Under the pieces are notes generated by a model. That model made no database searches and was not told the origin of the DNA. It was given only the letters and a program-made list of their open reading frames with translations. From positions 682,001-746,000 of the forward strand of contig NZ_SNXS01000003.1 of assembly GCF_004362525.1 (NCBI RefSeq): a stretch of 64,000 bases of DNA. Reading direction: 5' to 3'. This document shows positions 61,410-64,000 of the stretch, in pieces. Position numbers and translations under genes: made by a program. The first letter of the stretch is position 1, and each line of letters begins with the position of its first letter. This DNA comes from Roseateles toxinivorans (GTDB lineage Bacteria; Pseudomonadota; Gammaproteobacteria; Burkholderiales; Burkholderiaceae_C).

Positions 61410-62507
61410 ATGCCCACCAGCCCCCGCTCACCTGTTGCCGATACCGGCGCCGCCGACCTGGGGGCAGGTCTGAATTCCAGCAGCTTCCCGGCCACCGAGC
61501 CCGAGCCGCAGGGCCTGCCGCCGCTGTTCGACCCCAAGCGTGTGTTCGACGTCTGCCACGTCGGCGTCGTGCTGCGCGCGCTGCTCGCCACCCAGGCCGG
61601 CCTGGCGCTGGGCATGGGCCTGGCGGCGGCCAACCCGGGGCAATGGGCGCTGCTGACGGCCAGCGGCACGGTGGTTTCGCTGACAGCGCTGCTGCTGTGG
61701 TTGATCAGCGTCTGCGCGCTGCAACGCCTGCTGGCCCGCCTGGGGCGGACCTGGCAATGGCTGGCGCTGATGGGCCTGGGAGCGCTCAGCGCCGGCCTGG
61801 GTTGGCAGCTGCTGATGCTGGTGAGCCCCGAATCGGACAATCTGTTCCGCCAGAGCATCGTCATGCTGACCGGCGCGGCCATGGCGGCCAGCCTGTTCTA
61901 CTGGCTGCGCCAGCGCGAGCGCATGCAGCGCCCCGCCCATGCGACGGCGAGGCTGGTCGAGCTGCAATCACGCATACGCCCGCACTTTCTGTTCAACACG
62001 CTGAACACCGCGATCGCCCTGGTGCGCGTCGATCCGCACCGCGCCGAGGAGGTGCTGGAGGATCTGGCCGAGGTCTTCCGCGTCGCCCTGATGGAGGGCG
62101 GTGAGGCGGTCTCGCTGGAGCAGGAGATCGAGCTTGCGCGGCGCTATCTGGCGATCGAGCAGATCCGCTTCGGCGAGCGCCTGCGCGTGCGCTGGGAGCT
62201 CGACCCCGCCGCCAACCAGGCCCGCGTGCCGCCGCTGCTGCTGCAGCCGCTGGTCGAGAACGCGGTGCGCCACGGCGTCGAGCCGAACGAGGGCGGCGGT
62301 GACCTGCTGGTGCGCACGCAAGTGCGAGGCAGCGAGGTCGATCTGACCATCACCAACACGGTGTCAGGCCTTGCCTCCACGCCCGGCCATGGCATGGCCC
62401 TGCGCAATGTGCGCGAGCGCCTGCGCCTGATGCATGATGTGACGGCACGTTTCGAGGCCCGCCGCGAGGGCGACGAGTTCCGCGTGCATCTGGTCATTCC
62501 CCGCTGA
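61410..62507 (+). CDS. algZ: LytS/AlgZ-type sensor histidine kinase
   Basis: A 365-aa membrane kinase of the His_kinase (LytS/YehU) family. About four membrane segments lie in residues 50-170. The kinase box is LQSRIRPHFLFNTLNTAIAL with the acceptor His, followed by EVFRVALMEGGEAVSLEQEI and LLLQPLVENAVRHGVEPNEG. The C-terminal ATP site has GHGMALRNVRERLRLM. With AlgR it controls exopolysaccharide and type IV pilus genes in pseudomonads; targets here are unknown. It is followed by algR after 10 bases. Confidence 0.9.
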   Translation: MPTSPRSPVADTGAADLGAGLNSSSFPATEPEPQGLPPLFDPKRVFDVCHVGVVLRALLATQAGLALGMGLAAANPGQWALLTASGTVVSLTALLLWLISVCALQRLLARLGRTWQWLALMGLGALSAGLGWQLLMLVSPESDNLFRQSIVMLTGAAMAASLFYWLRQRERMQRPAHATARLVELQSRIRPHFLFNTLNTAIALVRVDPHRAEEVLEDLAEVFRVALMEGGEAVSLEQEIELARRYLAIEQIRFGERLRVRWELDPAANQARVPPLLLQPLVENAVRHGVEPNEGGGDLLVRTQVRGSEVDLTITNTVSGLASTPGHGMALRNVRERLRLMHDVTARFEARREGDEFRVHLVIPR

Positions 62508-62517
62508 GTTACTTCCC

Positions 62518-63375
62518 ATGGCCAACCCTGCTTTGCGAGTGCTGATTGTTGATGACGAACCGATGGCCCGCCTGCGCCTGCGCGGCCTGCTGGAGGACTG
62601 CAAGGAGCCGCCCTGCGAGGTGGTGGCCGAGGCTGGATCGGCTTCGCAGGCCCAGCACTGGCTCAGCACCCATGCCTGCGACCTGGTGCTGCTGGACGTG
62701 CAGATGCCCGGCCCCGACGGCATGGCCCTGGCCGACGCGATGCGTCAGCGCCCGAACGCGCCGGCGGTGGTCTTCGTCACCGCCCATGCCGAGCATGCGC
62801 TGCGCGCCTTCGAGCTCGACGCCATCGACTACCTGACCAAGCCGGTGCGCCGCGAGCGCCTGGCCGCCGCCCTGGCTCGCGTCGCCCAGCGTCAGACCGA
62901 GCGGGCCGCCGCCGAGTCGCAGCGCCAGACCCCCGCCGAGGCCGCCGAGGCCGGCGTGATCGTCATCAACGACCGCGGCCGCCTGGTGCGCGTGCCGATC
63001 GGCGAGGTGCTGTATTTCAAGGCCGAGCTGAAGTACCTGACCCTGCGCACGGCCACGCAGAGCTTCGTCATGGACGGCGCGCTGTCCGACCTGGAGCAGC
63101 GCCTGGGCGAGCGCTTCCTGCGGGTGCACCGCAATGCGCTGGTGGCCAAGCGGGCGGTGCGGGAGCTGGAGCGCCGCCAGATGGCCGACGAGTCCGAGGA
63201 CGATGCCGCCGCCAGCCAGTGGCAGGCGCTGGCCCCGGAGCCCATGGCCGACAAGGGTCAGGAGAGAAGCAGCGAGACCTGGGCCGTGCGCGTGGCGCCG
63301 GTCGATGAGTGGCTGGCCGTGTCAAGACGGCAGGTGGCGGCGGTGCGCGAGGCCTTGCGGGCGGCGGCGGGCTGA
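62518..63375 (+). CDS. algR: AlgR-type LytTR response regulator
   Basis: A 285-aa regulator. The receiver has VLIVDDEPMARLRLRGLLED, LVLLDVQMPGPDGMALADAM with the acceptor Asp, and DYLTKPVRRERL. The LytTR DNA-binding domain (about residues 150-215) includes VLYFKAELKYLTLRT and RFLRVHRNALVAKRAVRELE. A 40-residue insert (MADESEDDAAASQW onwards) follows, then the final LytTR strand (VAPVDEWLAVSRRQVAAVRE). It is the partner of AlgZ. In pseudomonads hemC follows; here it does not. Confidence 0.93.
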   Translation: MANPALRVLIVDDEPMARLRLRGLLEDCKEPPCEVVAEAGSASQAQHWLSTHACDLVLLDVQMPGPDGMALADAMRQRPNAPAVVFVTAHAEHALRAFELDAIDYLTKPVRRERLAAALARVAQRQTERAAAESQRQTPAEAAEAGVIVINDRGRLVRVPIGEVLYFKAELKYLTLRTATQSFVMDGALSDLEQRLGERFLRVHRNALVAKRAVRELERRQMADESEDDAAASQWQALAPEPMADKGQERSSETWAVRVAPVDEWLAVSRRQVAAVREALRAAAG

Positions 63376-63647
63376 AGAGAGGGGCCTTGGGTTTGCTCCA
63401 GCCAGAGCGCGAACGCCGGTGAGCTGGGCGGGCCACAACCTCATATTGCGCGTCAATGACCGAGAGGTGGGGCGGTGTGCAGTACGTGTGGGCGTTGAGG
63501 AGGGTGGCTGCTTTGCAGCGGCAGCAGACCTTCGAGCCAATCTTCCCAACAGATTGGCATCGGCTATAAAGAGTCCGTCGTCGATGATGGTTCTAAGGAA
63601 GCCCATCGGCCGCACACCCGGTCCCAAAGCACGATCTGCTAGCAGCT
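63376..63647. other. Non-coding stretch after algR
   Basis: These 272 bases have lower G+C than the genes to the left. A possible minus-strand frame begins at TTG 63651 (overlapping the stop of the next gene) and starts MKLLADRALGPGVRPMGFLR, but it soon becomes low-complexity and runs into algR; I do not call it a gene. No terminator or promoter stands out. Confidence 0.4.
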
Positions 63648-64000
63648 TCAACTCTCCGCCTGCTGCATGTTCTGCCGCCAGCGAGTGCGGTACGCATCAC
63701 TCGCCAGCCATCCCATGAAGTAGGCGCTCAATGTGTTCACGAACGCCTCGAGGAGCTCCAGCGGCGTCGTAGGCACACTCTCGCAGTTGGACTTCTCCAA
63801 AAATCGCGTGAAGGGCAGGTATTCGAACTCCTCCGGCTTGGTCTCCAGCTTGTGGGCGAGCTTGTTCCGCAACGCGTTGATGTGTCGAATGCCGGCGATG
63901 ACTTCGTCGCCGTTTGGGAACATCGCATGCGGAAAGAGGTCGGCCTTCTGAGCGAACGTGAGACGAGGCTTTTCCCACATCAAGTCCGGTGCTCGGCTCA
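63648..64000 (-). CDS. HEPN-motif-like hypothetical protein (5' end probably outside the window)
   Basis: At least 110 residues are visible, from ATG 63980 or open to the edge (the frame has no stop to 64000). The composition is clearly less GC-rich than neighbouring genes. The segment HINALRNKLAHKLETKPEEF contains R-N-x3-H, the Rx4H pattern of HEPN RNase/toxin proteins, followed by a helical C-terminus (LELLEAFVNTLSAYFMGWLA). It is a hypothetical protein of likely horizontal origin; the HEPN reading is a motif-level suggestion, not an established homology. Confidence 0.55.
   Translation of the reverse strand, partial: SRAPDLMWEKPRLTFAQKADLFPHAMFPNGDEVIAGIRHINALRNKLAHKLETKPEEFEYLPFTRFLEKSNCESVPTTPLELLEAFVNTLSAYFMGWLASDAYRTRWRQNMQQAES

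Noticed and set aside
63322-63651. Minus-strand frame after the HEPN-like gene, starting MKLLADRALG
   Set aside because: Only the first 40 residues look protein-like; the rest is low-complexity and overlaps the end of algR. Kept as a note, not a gene.
1-64000. tRNA, rRNA, CRISPR arrays, insertion sequences
   Set aside because: No cloverleaf with a CCA-proximal TTCGA arm, no regular spaced repeats and no transposase or integrase gene was seen.

Overview
The window is GC-rich (roughly two-thirds G+C), densely coding DNA from a motile, aerobic, Gram-negative betaproteobacterium. Supporting signs are a complete FlgA-FlgN flagellar block with an FlgJ that carries a muramidase domain, the metG-apbC and argH-algZ-algR neighbourhoods, DUF1841/DUF3460/DUF3305/DUF3306 proteins, a Cys-type periplasmic formate dehydrogenase, and two PEP-CTERM proteins. 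The best guess is Burkholderiales, in the Rubrivivax/Leptothrix/Roseateles-Paucibacter circle; this is inference from gene content only. I found no rRNA, tRNA, CRISPR array, insertion sequence or prophage.

Layout. 1-9986: signalling genes: a BarA-like hybrid kinase (runs off the left edge), a divergent membrane histidine kinase, a multi-PAS HisKA_2 kinase paired with an ANTAR (RNA-binding) response regulator, and a degenerate EAL-HDOD protein. 10000-20496 (minus): flgL, K, J, I, H, G, F, E, D, C, B; divergent from it flgA, then flgM-flgN behind a sigma-28-like promoter, closed by a strong terminator. 22308-27714: DUF1841, a nitroreductase, a TauE/SafE permease, kefC-kefF, an orphan ParA and a MaoC-like dehydratase. 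27816-30376: a NarL/LuxR-type regulator overlapping a hybrid membrane kinase. 30467-37295: scpA, DUF3460, a SulP transporter, a DUF1275 protein, metG and divergent apbC. 37325-48357: a DUF4160/DUF2442 pair leading without a gap into a large formate dehydrogenase locus (DUF3305, DUF3306, polyferredoxin, TorD-like chaperone, Tat micro-protein, FdhA, FdhB, lipoprotein, cytochrome b, Ala/Pro-rich secreted protein, FdhD). 48354-59789: an Mpo1-like protein, dcd, the first PEP-CTERM protein, a small membrane protein, an M20 peptidase, an FMN 2-hydroxyacid dehydrogenase, a LysR regulator, an orphan TPR-kinase, dinB, two secreted proteins and the second PEP-CTERM protein. 59900-63375: argH, then divergent algZ-algR (LytS/LytTR type). 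The right edge holds a less GC-rich fragment with a HEPN-like motif.

How the genes work together. The flagellar genes make the rod, hook, P- and L-rings and hook-filament junction; FlgM/FlgN couple hook completion to late-gene expression and filament-cap export. The formate dehydrogenase set encodes a Tat-exported catalytic subunit, an Fe-S electron-transfer subunit and a quinone-reducing cytochrome b, with several uncharacterised small partners.

Most interesting non-gene signals. (1) A C/G-rich inverted motif, CCCCT-spacer-AGGGG or close to it, lies about 85-100 bp upstream of the NarL-type regulator and of both PEP-CTERM genes, suggesting one regulon. (2) A REP-like palindrome sits at three convergent gene junctions; one copy is split exactly at its centre by 76 bp. 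(3) A second GC palindrome appears to have inserted in frame inside a PAS domain of the 1152-aa kinase.
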